A DNA stretch of 64,000 bases from positions 81,713,628 through 81,777,627 of the forward strand of contig CM064862.1 in NCBI GenBank assembly GCA_032719365.1, given 5' to 3'. The notes below the pieces were generated by a model. The model was not told the DNA's origin and made no database searches. It saw only the letters and a list, made by a program, of their open reading frames with translations. This document shows, one piece after another, positions 1 through 11,912 of this stretch. Origin of the DNA: Prinsepia uniflora (lineage: Eukaryota; Streptophyta; Magnoliopsida; Rosales; Rosaceae). The stretch's first letter is position 1, and each line of letters opens with the position of its first letter. The position numbers and the translations under genes were made by a program.

Positions 1-2214
1 ACAGACGAGTTGGGTACTGACTTAGATTGTGTTTAGACATCCATCCAAGTTAGGGAGTCCAGGAAGTCCAGTGGTAGGACTATGTCCGAATGAGTTGAGG
101 ACTTGGGAGTGTAGTGGAAGTGGTTATGGCCGACTGTGGGTGACCATACTACCTGAGTTGTAACTAAGCTTATTTGAGGAGAAATCTGATTGTGAGAAAT
201 AAAATGGGTCACTATAGTAGTTATCAATAGTTGTTGTTAGTCAGAAAAGATAGGTATGCTTCCAACATGGTTGAAACTTCTCTTGATTCCGAAGTCGGTA
301 AATGAGACTTCTCGTTTTCTGCTCTTTAGCAGATAGTGCTTGGTGCCGCAGGATGACATAAGATGAACTTTGATGTCATCATCTTGGATCATCCTTTATT
401 CTTCCCTACGTGGGATGACAATGAGTGATACGATTGTAAAAGGATTGAAAGAGAGTGTAAGGACCAAACACCTAGGATGTGAGTCAAATTTGAATGACTT
501 GTTAAGCCAATGATACTTAGCGTCACCGAATGTGACGAGTGAGTGTCCAAGGTAGTGGACCCATGTTAGTATGGGTCATGTTACGTGGATTGAGAGAGCT
601 GATAGTGGATCCTAAGAGGACCGAGGCTAGTTCGGATCGAATCGTGTGGTGACGATCGAGATGATAGAGATGATAGCGGCGACCGTGAGACAAGTGGACC
701 GAGGTCTGGTCATCATTGGGGAGAATCGTATTGCTGATTATGCTAAGCTAGGAGCAGAAGAGAATCATATTGTAAGACTGTTGAAGAATCTTTTGGAATA
801 GTTGGTGAGATGACAAGACAGAGGTTGGATATGTGAAAAAACACTGATCTGTCTTGGATATGTGGATGAGTATGTGCTGGATATGTGAATAAGTGTGAGA
901 CGAGGACGATACGTGGGTATCGATTATGAAGAGATGAGTAGCAGATGCCTCGAGTGGATGTCGGCATGATCGTTGTCACTCTGGACGGAGCGATTATATG
1001 GAGCGTTGTTGGACGGTTGAGTACCGAGCCGTGTTCAGAGTGAGGATTGGTACGTGGTTGGCCGTTGCCAAAGTGCAGTCCTTGAGCGATCCGGGTAGTG
1101 CTTTGATGATTGATATGATATGGGTGCACCAGTGAGTAGTGCACGTTGGACGATGGTATTGATTACAGTTGATCGGTATGTTAGGTTGAGAGTTCCCCGA
1201 GGGTGTGAATGTTTTGTCAAATGAATAGAGTCCTAGATGGACATGATATGGTGATCAGATTGGATCCGATGGTGACAATTCGACGAGGCTTATGATCGGA
1301 TGTGTTCCAACATATTGAGATGTTGACTGGATGTCGAGCAGAGTGGTCGAGAGGGTTCAGTGATTATGTGAGCCAATGGCTCAGGGCTAGGTGGCCCAAA
1401 GGAACCCTAGTGTTTTTATCTATGTGATTACCTCTGCTGAGTCAAGTATTCGATGGGATCCAGATACACCCAGGATGGGTGATAAGTCGAATGTGTTTCG
1501 ACAGAGTACGTGATACAACAGTTGGGACTCGAGATGAGTCAAGATTTCAGCGTAGGTCACTGAGTGACATGAGTTATGATGTGGGGACTCGAGAGTGAGT
1601 CGGGAGTTGTCGGTTGGTCACGATGTTTGTCGATGGGATTGGCTTACGTGCGAAGTCAATCGGACATATACTGGTGATGGATTAAATTGGTATCCGACAA
1701 ATTCAGATTGGTATGTAGTGATGGGACTTTAGCAAGAGTCGGTATGAGAAAATGAGAGTTGACTGTGTGGGTATCGAGGTCGATTAAATCTGCGACATAG
1801 ATTTGAGTATGGCATGCGAGGTGAGATTCATGCCATTGTGACGGCAGGATCTAGAGGATGTTTGTTTGATTGGACCCTGATCAACTTCAATTGTCAGATG
1901 AGAAGAACCATCAGGCTGAAAAGTCGATTTGATGTCAGCTTAGTTAGTAGACCTGTCAGAGTGAGTGACAGGCGAGATTGACGATTGTCGGTGTTTCGAG
2001 TAAGACCTGCGAACCGACATGTGGCTTCTCGAGAGTTAAGTTAGAGCTTTGGAAACTCCAGTGATAGTGGGTACCGACGTGTACGGTGGTTGTCTCGGAC
2101 GTGCACATTTACACGAGAGTGCCCGAGTTGGAGGCAGGATTGGATTTCCACGGTTTAGTCGTGGAATTAGGTTAGTTTGAATTTCGAGGATGAAATTATT
2201 TAAATATGGAAGTT
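1..2214 (+). mobile_element. Decayed internal region (3' part) of a Ty3/gypsy retrotransposon, element A
   Basis: No long open frame survives here on the plus strand. The region is placed by its right edge: about 2180-2200 reads as the typical end of a Tekay/Del-type gypsy polyprotein (a sequence like AATTTCGAGGATGAAATT), followed a few bases later by an LTR starting TGTAATGACCC. It should hold integrase and the end of pol, but stops and frameshifts are so dense that I cannot place domains. The 5' part and 5' LTR lie left of the window. The assignment rests on position before the LTR and on the conserved pre-LTR motif; the Tekay/Del clade is inference. Confidence 0.6.
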
Positions 2215-3713
2215 TGTAATGACCCGTCCCAAAATTTCGGGATTATTTAAGATTAAATTGTGGATTAGCGAGGCTAATTGGGGATTAGTCGAGAATTATC
2301 GGACGTTCAGGGCAAAATTACGATTTTGCCCCTAGACGAGGGCAAAAAGTTGACTTTTGACCCGGTAAGTCCAATGCACGAGGACCGAGAACGGTTACGT
2401 AGATAGGCGGCACGTCAAAATCAGACGTTCAACGGGAAAGTTACGGGTCACGAAATTTTGATGAACTATTACACAAATTACAAGACGAGTTGACATTTGT
2501 CCACATGTGGGCCCATATATTTTTTTCAGGTCCAATGGATGAGTGACAAGTGTCACTCATTCATTGCCCACCTAACACAGATACATGCATAACCATCCCC
2601 TTTCTTTCATTAGATCATCCCGAAACCCGTAAGCCCCAAAATCAACCCATTCCCCTCATTCGATTCAGCTTAAGGCCAAGAATGAGGCTGAGGGTGAAAT
2701 TGTGTCGATGTGGAGGTAGTAGGACCGCCGTGGACGACGGAGGAGGCCATGGTCAGGTAAACCCGAAATCCAATTTTAATTCAAAAATCGAAAATGGGAT
2801 TTTGGACGTTGTTGAAAGTTTGGATTGATCCTAGCAGGTTCTAAGGATTGAGACGCGTTCAATGGGCCGGTTTTCAAGGCAGGAGGTGATCGGTGACGAC
2901 TGGAAACGGAGGAGGAATTCTGGGTTCTCTGTTCGAAGATCAAGCAAGTAAAAATAGATGGTTTTTCACGGTTTTAAATTCATAGATCGAGTCTAGAGAC
3001 TGGGACGATAAATTAGGAAGAAACCTCATTGATTTTGGTTGAGAATCAATGGAAAAATAGTCTCGACGGTTCACTGGTTCGGTTGAATCGAAAAATCAGA
3101 GAACTGGGCTTGAACCGATTCGACGCGAGGTTGAAGATGACCCTGTTCCAGCGCGTGGGTTTCACGCGCAAGGCCCTTTGGGCTACACATGAGGGCGCAT
3201 GGGCCCATTTTTCGAGGCACGATCAACATGTAGTCTTATCCTTTCGAGGTAACAAATATTTTAGGACAGGTTTCGAGTCGATCGAACATCGTTTCGGGGT
3301 AGTTTTGATTGTTCGAAAGTTTAAGGTCTATTTTAAATACGTTTAAAAATCTCAAAAAATTGGGGGATTCAATGTTAGCCTATTTGAGGTAGTTAGTGAC
3401 CCTCGGGTGTGGTATAGACAGGTTCAGGAGTCCCGGAGATGGTGATTTAGCCCGAGGAGGCTTATGGCATGAGTATCGAGGCAGCAACTTGGACGGTCTG
3501 TGAGTGGACTTTTCTTTATGAATTGATGCATGCATAAATTTTTTATATGTGTTTTATATCGATGATTTGAGATTCCTCGAGTGCATATGATTGTGGTATC
3601 TAGTATTTACGTATTTGCACGTATTTCGAGATTTCAAGTTTTATATCGTGCCTATACGTGCAGTGTTTTCAGTGATGGTTTAAGGAAATGTTTTGGAATT
3701 GGAAATGTGGAAT

Positions 3714-4165
3714 CAGGCATGAGACCCATTTGAGTTGGAAACTATCGAACTTGAAGTCCAGTTAGTTGTGATAATGGGTTTGAAGCCTAGTTGATTTATG
3801 ATATCGGACTTGAGACCCAGTTGATTTATGATATCGGATTCGGAGCCGAGTTGATATGTGGTATCGGGCTTGAGGCCCAGTTGATCTGTTGTATTGGGAT
3901 TGAGGCCGAGTTAATTTGTGGTATCGGGCTTTAGGCCCTGTTGATTTGTGGTATCGGGCTTAAGGCCCAGTTGATTTGTGGTATTAGGCTTGAGGCCCAG
4001 TTGATTTGTGATATCGGGCTTCAGGCCCAGTTCATTGATGGTATCGGGCTTGAGGCCTAGTTGATTGTGGTATCGGGCTTCAGTCCTAGTTATGGTTTAT
4101 GAAATGAGATTTCGGTTTGAGACCCTATTGAGATGTGGATTTGGGCTGAGGCCTATGAGATTGAG
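3714..4165 (+). repeat. Tandem hairpin array in LTR A (GGGC-YTNAG-GCCC units)
   Basis: About thirteen degenerate copies of a roughly 30-bp unit, reading like GTATCGGGCTTGAGGCCCAG followed by TTGATTTGTG. The core forms a short inverted repeat: GGGC, a loop such as TTGAG, TTTAG, TTAAG or TTCAG, then GCCC. The loop varies in its middle base while the stem is mostly kept; some copies are eroded (for example GGGATTGAGGCCG). The array lies between the donor-like and acceptor-like sites of the LTR. Confidence 0.8.
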
Positions 4166-4525
4166 AATTGAAATGGATTCGAGGAATCCTGGATTTTTAT
4201 TCGGGTATGATATCCAGTTGAACTATAATTTGAAAGAAATGAATGTTTTCACACTTATATCTATATACCCTCCCATATGAATAGTCTCCTCCAGACGTCG
4301 ATGATCCTGGAGTGGCACGATCCACTCCCTGAGATGAGTGACTCTGGGGGGGAGCACATGCCTAGGAGTGAGAGATATGATATCGTCTCGGATATGGTCC
4401 GGAGACAGGTCCTCCCAAACGTCGTAGATCCTAGGGGTAGACTTGGAGATGAGACCTGAGTAGTACGCGTACTGTAGATATATCGTGACAGGATAGTGAT
4501 TAGGCATATGAGATGCCGAGGTCAG

Positions 4526-4526
<1 letters not shown>

Positions 4527-4553
<27 letters not shown>
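4527..4553. repeat. (TA)n microsatellite
   Basis: An uninterrupted run of TA dinucleotides inside LTR A, just after the GGCAT-ATGAG-ATGCC inverted repeat at 4503-4517. Confidence 0.95.
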
Positions 4554-4557
<4 letters not shown>

Positions 4558-5055
4558 ATATGATGTTTCACCAAGATTGGTTTGGGGCTGAGCCCTTGTG
4601 TTTTATGATTTGATTTGAGACTTCGTTACGGTTTCTTTGAATTGATTTTGGGTTGAGACCCTACAGAGTTAATGGCTTCTTTTGAGAAACAGTTTTCACC
4701 TTGTTTGATTTGAAAAGCATTATATCTTGCTTTCAGAAAGTATTTGAAATAAAGTGATTTTATGATGCATGCATGCTTTTACGTGAAGGGTATAAATGTC
4801 TTATTGTGAAATGCGTTTTCATTAAATCATGTATTTTTTTCCACTCATAGCTTTTATGATTTTAATACCCTTTAGGTTGATAGCAGATACATACTGTAGC
4901 AGAGAATGAGACATCACATGCCACCACCGATCCTGGTGTACTCTAATGGACCCCGAGCGGGTGACGAGTTTATCCCTGGTCTGACACGCGGTGTCAAATG
5001 GGAGCAAGCATGTCCCACGATAATCCAGGGGGATTTGGGACGGATCCTGTCGCAT

Positions 5056-5651
5056 AGCGTAGGGTCCTGAAATTGGTCCTCAATGATCTGGTCGATCAGA
5101 ATGGGTCGCACGTGAAAACTAGCCAACAAAACTCCCTAACCATCCATTGCCAGCACAACTCCAGCCTTCCAGAGATCCACAAGTAAAGGAAGATACACCA
5201 TCCTCAAGTGTGCAATTGAACCCGCCGATTTCCTACAAAGTGCATCTGCCACCACGTTTGCTTTTCCCAAATGATATTCAATCATGCAGTCGTAGTCCTT
5301 AATCAACTCTAGCCACCGTCTTTGTCTCAAATTCAATTCCTTCTGAGTGAACAAGTACTTTAAACTTTGGTGGTCAGTGAAGATTCTGCACGTTTCACCA
5401 TACAAGTAGTGTCTCCAAATTTTCAGAGCATGCGCCACTACTGCTAACTCCAAGTCATGAGTGGGATAGTTCATCTCATGAGGTTTCTATTGACGCGAGG
5501 CATAAGCTATCACCCTACCATGTTGCATCAATACGCAACACAAGCCATGACGAGATGCATCGATATACACCTCGAACTCCCCACCATCATTAGGAAGTGC
5601 AAGAATTGGCGTTGTAGTCAAGCGTCTCTTTAGCTCCTGAAACTCTGTTCA
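5056..5651 (-). pseudogene. Broken pol of element B: RNase H and start of the integrase region
   Basis: Minus-strand reading shows gypsy RNase H: a YIDASRHGLCCVLMQ stretch (near 5530-5560), then [32 protein letters not shown] (the TDH catalytic region) and [15 protein letters not shown], which marks the end of RNase H. Further left comes a LLASFHVRPILIDQII-like stretch, the usual linker before the integrase zinc-binding domain. It is cut at about 5056 by LTR A. A stop lies near 5492 (after YASRQ), another stop follows LAMDG near 5136, and a one-base frame change lies close to the solo-LTR junction. It continues the RT segment to the right of 8809 once the solo LTR is mentally removed. It is non-functional. 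Confidence 0.85.
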
Positions 5652-6199
5652 TGACAGGACCGCCCCCGAAGGGACATTGATAACCGTGCCCGGTCCTGCT
5701 CCCGTCTGGCAAGTAGATTGAAGTCTCCAAATTACCCTCAATACTTGCCAAACCAGGGATACCCACACACATACTCACTCATGCCTCCTCCTCTCGATCA
5801 GCCTCGATCAACGCGCCACGACCTGGAGGGTCAATAAAAACACAAAAGGTGTGAGTGGACAAAAATAAATCAGTTTATAAAACAGTTACAGAAAGCGTTT
5901 CTACCCTCCACGTAAAACCAATGCATGCATTCGAAAATCATTTCACAATCCATTTCACTTCCAATATGAGAAAATCGTGTATGAAAATCAAATCATTTTC
6001 CTTTTCTTAACCTTCGGGTCTTAGCCTGCAATCATAAACACATGGCCTCAGCCCAAAATCATGAATCAAATCCAAGTACACAACATAATCCAAAATCCAT
6101 CAAACCATATAAACCGGGCCACTACCCAACACATCCGAAAACATCGGAAATCAACAATAATTCACAAGTCAATCAATCTGCTGGATCTCAAGTGCGCCC

Positions 6200-6462
6200 G
6201 AGTCTTTAAACTCAAAACCATGCGCATAATCAGGCCTTCCCGGGATATCAACGAGTCTTTAAACTCAGAACATAATCAATAGGCCTCGGGGGGTATCATA
6301 CCAAGTCTTTAAACTCAAAACAGTAACCGAGTCTTTAAACTCATCAAGGGCCCTCCCCCGTCATCAACTAACCGAGTCTTTAAACTCAAAACATGATCCA
6401 GCAATAGCACCGGGTCTTTAAACCCAAAACATAATCCAGCAATAATACGGGTCTTTGAACCC
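6200..6462 (-). repeat. Array of GAGT-TTAAAG-ACTC type hairpins in the solo LTR
   Basis: Seven units on the minus strand. On the plus strand they read GAGTCTTTAAACTC at 6200, 6253, 6329 and 6374, a unit with its first base changed at about 6303, and GGGTCTTTAAACCC or GGGTCTTTGAACCC at 6412 and 6449. Each is a 4-bp stem around a TTAAAG-type loop. The second stem base changes from A-T to G-C in both arms together. Spacing is irregular (26-76 bp). Confidence 0.85.
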
Positions 6463-8660
6463 AAAACCATTTGTAAATCACAACAATCCAGGATCCATCG
6501 TGATCGAAATTCCAAAACCAAACCGAAATCACATTTTGTCATAATAGGACTTATGTCCGAATTTCACATTCAAATCCCCAATCATATACGTCATCCATTC
6601 CCGAATTCGAATTCGCAATAATGATTCCGTAAGCTAGCATCCGAAAACATCATCCCGAACCCAAACCTGGAAATCCACATCCACGTTTTCGAAAATCGAA
6701 TCTCGTTCATCAAAATTATTTTTATGCCCTGGGCATCAAGCCCGAAATCAACTTTTCCAAAATCTGTTTAAATCCTTGAAATCACATCATATTTCAAATC
6801 CCAAGGTCAAAGCATCAAAACCATGATCAAACATAATATACTCGAAATCTCGTAAAACACGTAAATCCGTAATAATCTCGAAATACGTGTCAAAACCGTA
6901 GGTCATACTCATAATCACAATCAAAACATCCTTAAAACATCATACTCACAAATCATGTAAAATCGTTCATCAAACCATCATCAAAGCATCATCAAAGCAT
7001 AAGAGAAACCATAGTCTCGAAATACGTGCAGTTACGTATTGCATACCAAAATACATATAAATACGAAAATCAGAATTATCACAAGTCATAATCGTAATCA
7101 TAGAAATCATAGAAAAATTTATGCATGCATTAAATTTTGAAAGCAAAGTCCACTCACACACCGTCCATAACGCTCGTTTTCGAGCCGCACGCGTTTCCGT
7201 AATTTCTGGCATTTTTCAGAAATCTCAAATCCTGTCCGAAATCATTCTTCAGGGTTATTAAGGTCTCAAATAATAGCATACTAATTTCCCATAATTTTTC
7301 GGGAATTAAACGTTAGTTAAAAACGTAACGTAACCCTTCGGACCCTCGAAACAACATCGAAACGGTGTCCAATTAATTCGAAATCAACGCTAAAATGTTC
7401 GTTACAATGTATAGGACAAAAGTCGTGTTGAACTCACCTCGAGAATCGGGCCCATGCGCCACCGCAAGCGGCTGCGCGTGAAACTCACGCGCTTACTACA
7501 GTAACCGCACAGTCGTCTTCCTCACCCGACTGGCCTGGTAAACGGGTATGCGACCCGCGTGTTCGACCTGATTCAATCCCTGCCACAATCAACTTGTTTT
7601 CTTCAATTGAACCCTCAACTAGCATCGCAAGGAACTGAATTAAAGGTTTGTAACATCCATTCCAATCATCACGGCCTAAAACCAACTCATTTGAATTCAA
7701 GTTCTAATCAAGGTTCATCGTCCCAGTTCATCACACAGTCATTGATTCCTTCAATTGATTAGTTAGGAAGCATCGTAGACTTACTTTAAAGATGATTTTG
7801 CAATCAATTTCACAAGAACTTACCTCCAATTATACGAACATAAGCTCGCGATTTCTAGACTTCCGTCAAGTCTGTTCATGGCTCCACGAGCTTCGAACTT
7901 CGAATTTCTTGACTCGGATCGACTAATGAAGGTCCCAGAAAGCATAATCTGACCTTAATTGGACTTGGGCTGGCCTAAAACTGAATTTTCGAATTTGAAA
8001 TTACCCAAGGACGGTTTCGGGTTTCCGTGTGTAATTTCACTCAGTCCCCCCACTTTTCCTCTCCAGTTTCCTCTCTCTGTTTCTCTCCTTCCCTCTCAGA
8101 ATGTTTCGAATCCACTTCACTCAATTAATCCAATGTAACCCATGCTCTGTTTGTTTTTCAACTCAAAACCAACACCCAGTTTCAAGTCCCAATTCCACCA
8201 CACCCACAACTGAACAACCCGTGCTTTGCCTCTGTCTCTGTTCCCTCACTCAATCCATAAACAAATCAAAAGCAACGGTGCTCCATTCCCAACCTCCTCG
8301 TGCACACACTCACACTTCTGCCCATACTCTGTTTTATTTTTCAATTCAAAAACATCCACTCACGTTTGTTTCAACTGCACCCTCAAAATGACCATTTTGC
8401 CCTTACTTTGGCAATTTACCAAAATGCCCTTTAAGCTTCTAAACCGGTAATTCAACCGTCTGAGGTCCGTTTTCAGCGTGCCGCCTGTCGTTGTACTCAG
8501 GGCATCGAGACCTACCTAACGGTCCTCGAATTGCGTGATCAATCAAAAGTCAACATTTTCCCCATTTTCGTCTGAATTACGAAAATGCCCTTGAACTTCC
8601 GAAGGTTATAACTTCCTCCTCGAATGTCAGAATCAGACGTGCCACCTGTCTATGAACTTG

Positions 8661-8680
8661 TGACGTCCTGAACTACGTCA
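8661..8680 (-). promoter_or_regulatory. TGACGT-N8-ACGTCA inverted repeat in LTR U3
   Basis: A perfect 6-bp inverted repeat of TGACGT, the core bound by plant TGA-type bZIP factors, about 130-150 bp inside the LTR start. The same element with the same 8-bp spacing sits at matching places in the plus-strand LTRs at 41926, 46985 and 50378, so it is likely part of the LTR promoter or enhancer. Factor identity is inference from the core sequence. Confidence 0.5.
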
Positions 8681-8814
8681 CAGTCATCAGTCAAAGTCTG
8701 TTTGATCGCCCGAGCAAAAAGTCAACCGTTTGCCCATTATCTAGGGGCAAAATCGTCATTTTCTTAAAATTTTCCAAATTTCCCCTTTTTGAACGTCCGG
8801 GTCGTTACAGTTCA

Positions 8815-9640
8815 CACTGGTCATCCCAAACAAACTTAACCCCTTTCCGAGTCAATCGGGTCAAAGGAGCTGCAATAGTAGAGAAACCCTCTACGAACTT
8901 CCGGTAGTAGCCTGCTAAACCTATGAAGCTCCGAACTTCAGTAATCGTCCTTGGCCTTTCCAAGTTGGTTATCGCTTCTATCTTCTGGGGGTCCACGCTA
9001 ATCCCCTTAGTTGAAATAATATGGCCCAGAAAACTGATACTATTTAACCAGAACTGACACTTGCTAAGTTTAGCATACAACTGGTTCTTTCTCAATCTGC
9101 TTAACACTAACCGCAGATGTTTCTCGTGCGCTCTGGAACTCTTCGAATAACCCAAGATATCATCGATGAATACAATCACGAATTTGCCCAAGTATACTTG
9201 GAAAACCCGATTCATCAAATCCATGAATGCAACCGGTGCATTCGTCAATCCAAACGGCATTACCAAAAACTTGTAGTGCTCGTACCTCGTTCGAAAGGCT
9301 GTCTTCGGAACGTCATCCTCTGCATTCCTCAGTTGATGGTAACCAGATTGAAGATCAGTCTTAAAGAAATACTTTGCTCCCCGCAACTGGTCAAACAGGT
9401 CATCGATCTTGAGTAACGGGTATTTATTCCTTATCGTCACCTTATTAAGTTGTCGGTAATCCACACACAACCGTAAGCTATCCTCCTTTTTCTTCATAAA
9501 CAACACTGGTGCTCCCCATGATGAGGTACTCGGTCGGATGAATCCCCGATCCAAAAACTCTTGTAATTGTACCTTTAATTCCCGCAATTCTGCTAGTGCC
9601 ATCTTGTACGGCAACTACGATATTGGTTTCGTCCTAGGGA
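8815..9640 (-). pseudogene. Element B reverse transcriptase, Ty3/gypsy type, cut by the solo LTR
   Basis: A 269-residue open stretch (9614-8805) shows most RT blocks in order: [74 protein letters not shown], and the catalytic VIVFIDDIL (F-I-D-D, the gypsy form of YxDD). Next are LSKCQFW, FLGHIIS and [15 protein letters not shown], and then the sequence runs into the GTTCA duplication. Upstream, a stop precedes LPYKMA, so the polyprotein frame is broken. It would copy element RNA into DNA in an intact element; here it is a relic. Confidence 0.9.
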
Positions 9641-9775
9641 GTAACTCGATCGTGAACTCGATCTCCCGATACGGTGGTAATCTCGGAAATTCATCCGGAA
9701 ATACATCAGGAAACTCCCGCACTACTGGTATGTCCTCAGTCCTTAATGGGTCCTCACGTGTCTTAACCACATGCG

Positions 9776-10234
9776 TTATTTCCTTGACAACCCTTCTATA
9801 GCAAAAATTACCTCCAGCAGTGAAACTCCACGCTCCCCCTGAAAAGTCACCTCCGGTAGACCCGGACTCCGCAAGGTCACCAATTTACTGCAACAATCTA
9901 TGATTGCCCTATGGTTTCCTAGCCAGTCCATTCCGAGTATTACATCGAAAACATGTAGGTCCATGATAATCAAGTCGGATAACAGCTCCAAGTCCCCAAC
10001 TCTTACTGGGCAATCCTTCATCATCTGGTTCACTAAGTATATAACTCTCATCAGGGTACCTACACCTATCTCCTGATCTAGCGCTGATACCTCGCGGCCT
10101 AACATCACCGCACAACTCCTCGAGATGAATGAATGGGTATCACTAGGGTCCATCAAAACACGAACATGAAGGTCAGATATAGTGAGTGTACCTGTGACAA
10201 CTCCCGGTGCTGTCCTCACCTGTTGCTGGGTCAC
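9776..10234 (-). pseudogene. Element B aspartic protease region
   Basis: A 152-residue open stretch contains a retropepsin-like block, VLMDPSDTHSFISRS, matching the plant gypsy form of the active-site region, and FDVILGMDWLGNHRAIIDC, the strongly conserved end of the protease domain. It lies between gag (right) and RT (left), the normal gag-PR-RT order on the minus strand. It is separated from RT by stops. Confidence 0.85.
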
Positions 10235-10339
10235 TACAAGGACTCGAGCTTGTGGTCCCGCCTGTTGACCACCATCTCGTTCTTAGGCTTCTCCCTGAGC
10301 TCCGTCTCTAGTGGCATCTGATGTAGTGGTTGCATGATG

Positions 10340-11126
10340 GACTGGTCTCGTCGAGCTCTGAGAAATGTCATGTGCGCTCGCAAGAAAAACATGACAAAGC
10401 CCTCGGTCCTAAGGACCCTACCAATGCACCACTCGTAGCAGTCTGTTGTGGCCAGAATCTCAACCTCTGTCCCAATTTTTGAGGACTCTCAAATCTGCCA
10501 GATCGTCCCCGGGTAGGGGAGAATGACTTCCCATCTGAGTGTCCTTCCTTCAAACTCATGTGGCTCGAAGGTCCAAGATGCAGACGGTTTTGGCGTCGTC
10601 CCTCACTGTGGGACTACTGCTACTGTTGCTGTGCTGTCAGGCTGGCCTCCACCCTCACTGCGTCGTCAGTCAAATCCTTCAGGGTGGCATAGTTGGATGC
10701 AATCATAATGGCCCGGATGTCCCCCCGAAGTCCTTACTCGAAGCGGCGACACTTGTCCGTTTTAGTCCTCACATATGCTGAGGCAAACCGAGATAATGCT
10801 AGGAAGCTCTGCTCGTACTCTGAAATCGTCTGGCTCCCCTACTGGAGTTGTAAAAACTCTGCCTTTCGAGCATCCCAAAATGAATGAGGGTAGTACTAAT
10901 CCAAAAACCTGTCTTGGAACACCTCCTAGAGTGTAGTGGATACGCTCCAGCCGGTCATCTCCAGTGCGTACCACCACTGGTAAGCACCCCCCTCGAGCAT
11001 AAACGTAGCCAATAGTACCCGCTCCTCAGGAGGATAATGCATAACTGAGAAAATACGCTCCCAACGGTTTATCCACATATAGGCCTCCTTGGGATCAGAT
11101 CCCCCAGTAAATATAGTAGCACCCAA
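10340..11126 (-). pseudogene. Element B gag, frameshifted
   Basis: The frame from 11126 reads GATIFTGGSDPKEAYMWINR and RVLLATFMLEGGAYQWW, the conserved retrotransposon gag fold of plant gypsy elements. Reading then breaks into several frames leftward to about 10370, where LSCFSCERT looks like the start of a degraded CCHC zinc knuckle. There is no single open frame. It follows the primer-binding site by about 160 bp, the expected gag position. Confidence 0.75.
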
Positions 11127-11286
11127 CTGTGGGCATGCTCGTACTTCCCATCTCTCTTGCGCTCTCTTCCTCCGTCCGTGTCAGAGGCTCGGGTCGGAGA
11201 GGCATGATCCACTACTAAGAGACATATATTAGTAATCATATTAAAAGACTAAAGCTCATACAATAAGCTATCCTAGTGCTCAACCT

Positions 11287-11298
11287 GCTCTGATACCA
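11287..11298 (-). promoter_or_regulatory. Primer-binding site of element B (initiator tRNA-Met)
   Basis: The minus strand reads TGGTATCAGAGC three bases after the LTR end (CCTGTCA at 11302). This is the complement of the 3' end of plant initiator tRNA-Met, which primes minus-strand DNA synthesis. Confidence 0.9.
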
Positions 11299-11746
11299 TC
11301 TTGACAGGACCCATCCTGATCCCCCAGGGACCATGTGGGGATACGCCCTGCTCTCGTCTAACACAACCCCAGAAAATGACCAAAATACCCATGACAAGTT
11401 AAATAATGCACAATAAACGTTTTAAACATCAAATACATCCGGGAATGGGTCCAATAGTGTCAGACAAGAGATAGAGAGCACTACAAAATTTTGAGCACGA
11501 ATAACAGTTTTTACAAAAATGGTGCTCGACCTACCCAACAAGGGTATCAGGTACGCAGTAGTGATGTGACTATGTCTTAGCCTCGGGACCTGGCTCTACC
11601 TCTAGGTCACGTCTTGGAGGGGTCAAGAAAATAATAAAAGTGTGAGTGTGCTGAAAATAAAGGATGTTTCAAAACTATTCATAATACATAGAAAAAATAT
11701 TTTTTTACCCCTCCATTTTCAAATCATGCATGCATTTGAGTCAAAA

Positions 11747-11751
<5 letters not shown>

Positions 11752-11779
<28 letters not shown>
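11752..11779. repeat. (TA)n microsatellite in LTR B
   Basis: A run of TA dinucleotides. Its position inside the LTR resembles that of the TA run in LTR A. Confidence 0.95.
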
Positions 11780-11781
<2 letters not shown>

Positions 11782-11881
11782 AAACTAAAACACATCATCA
11801 ATCATATACCATATCATCACACACAATAATATAATAGTAATGCATCCACCATAATCACATTGCACCGTATATCCCAACCCT

Positions 11882-11912
11882 GACATCCCAAATGTCGGAC
11901 ATCCTAGACGTC
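11882..11912 (-). repeat. Two 16-nt-period hairpins in LTR B
   Basis: GACAT-CCCAA-ATGTC at 11882-11896 and GACAT-CCTAG-ACGTC at 11898-11912: 5-bp stems (one G-T pair in the second), 5-nt CYYAR loops, one spacer base. Confidence 0.7.

Larger units (their letters stand above)
2215..5052 (+). repeat. 3' LTR of Ty3/gypsy element A (about 2.8 kb)
   Basis: It begins TGTAATGACCCGTCCC and ends near GGGACGGATCCTGTC, as the other LTRs of the window do. It is inserted in the pol region of the minus-strand element B: minus-strand coding resumes directly to its right at about 5056. The five bases on each side do not match, as expected for the 3' LTR of a longer element rather than a solo LTR. Inside are a GTGAGTGGAC donor-like motif (from 3500), a TGCATGCA palindrome (3527-3534), a hairpin array (3714-4165), a second TGCATGCA (4766-4773), a partial TCCACTCA, and a CCCTTTAG|G acceptor-like site (AG at 4874-4875). 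The last base is uncertain by a few positions. Confidence 0.8.
5652..8809 (-). repeat. Solo LTR (Ty3/gypsy) inserted in element B, with GTTCA target duplication
   Basis: On the minus strand it begins TGTAACGACCCGGACG (8809 downward) and ends GGTCCTGTCA (5652). The flanking pentamers are GTTCA at 5647-5651 and GTTCA at 8810-8814, a perfect 5-bp target-site duplication. With no primer site or coding region next to either end, this is a solo LTR left by LTR-LTR recombination. At 3158 bp it is almost the same length as the plus-strand LTR at 50258-53419, which starts the same way, so both belong to one subfamily. It holds the TGACGT-N8-ACGTCA motif (8661-8680), a candidate leader intron (5823-7157), two TGCATGCA palindromes and a GRGTCTTTAAACYC array (6200-6462). 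Confidence 0.93.

Noticed and set aside
2550..2828. 92-codon plus-strand frame after the LTR A start
   Set aside because: It lies within LTR U3 sequence; no homologous frame is kept in other LTRs.
7485..8450. Several 60-100 codon frames inside the solo LTR
   Set aside because: They lie in an LTR, on both strands, with no conservation of reading frame between LTR copies.
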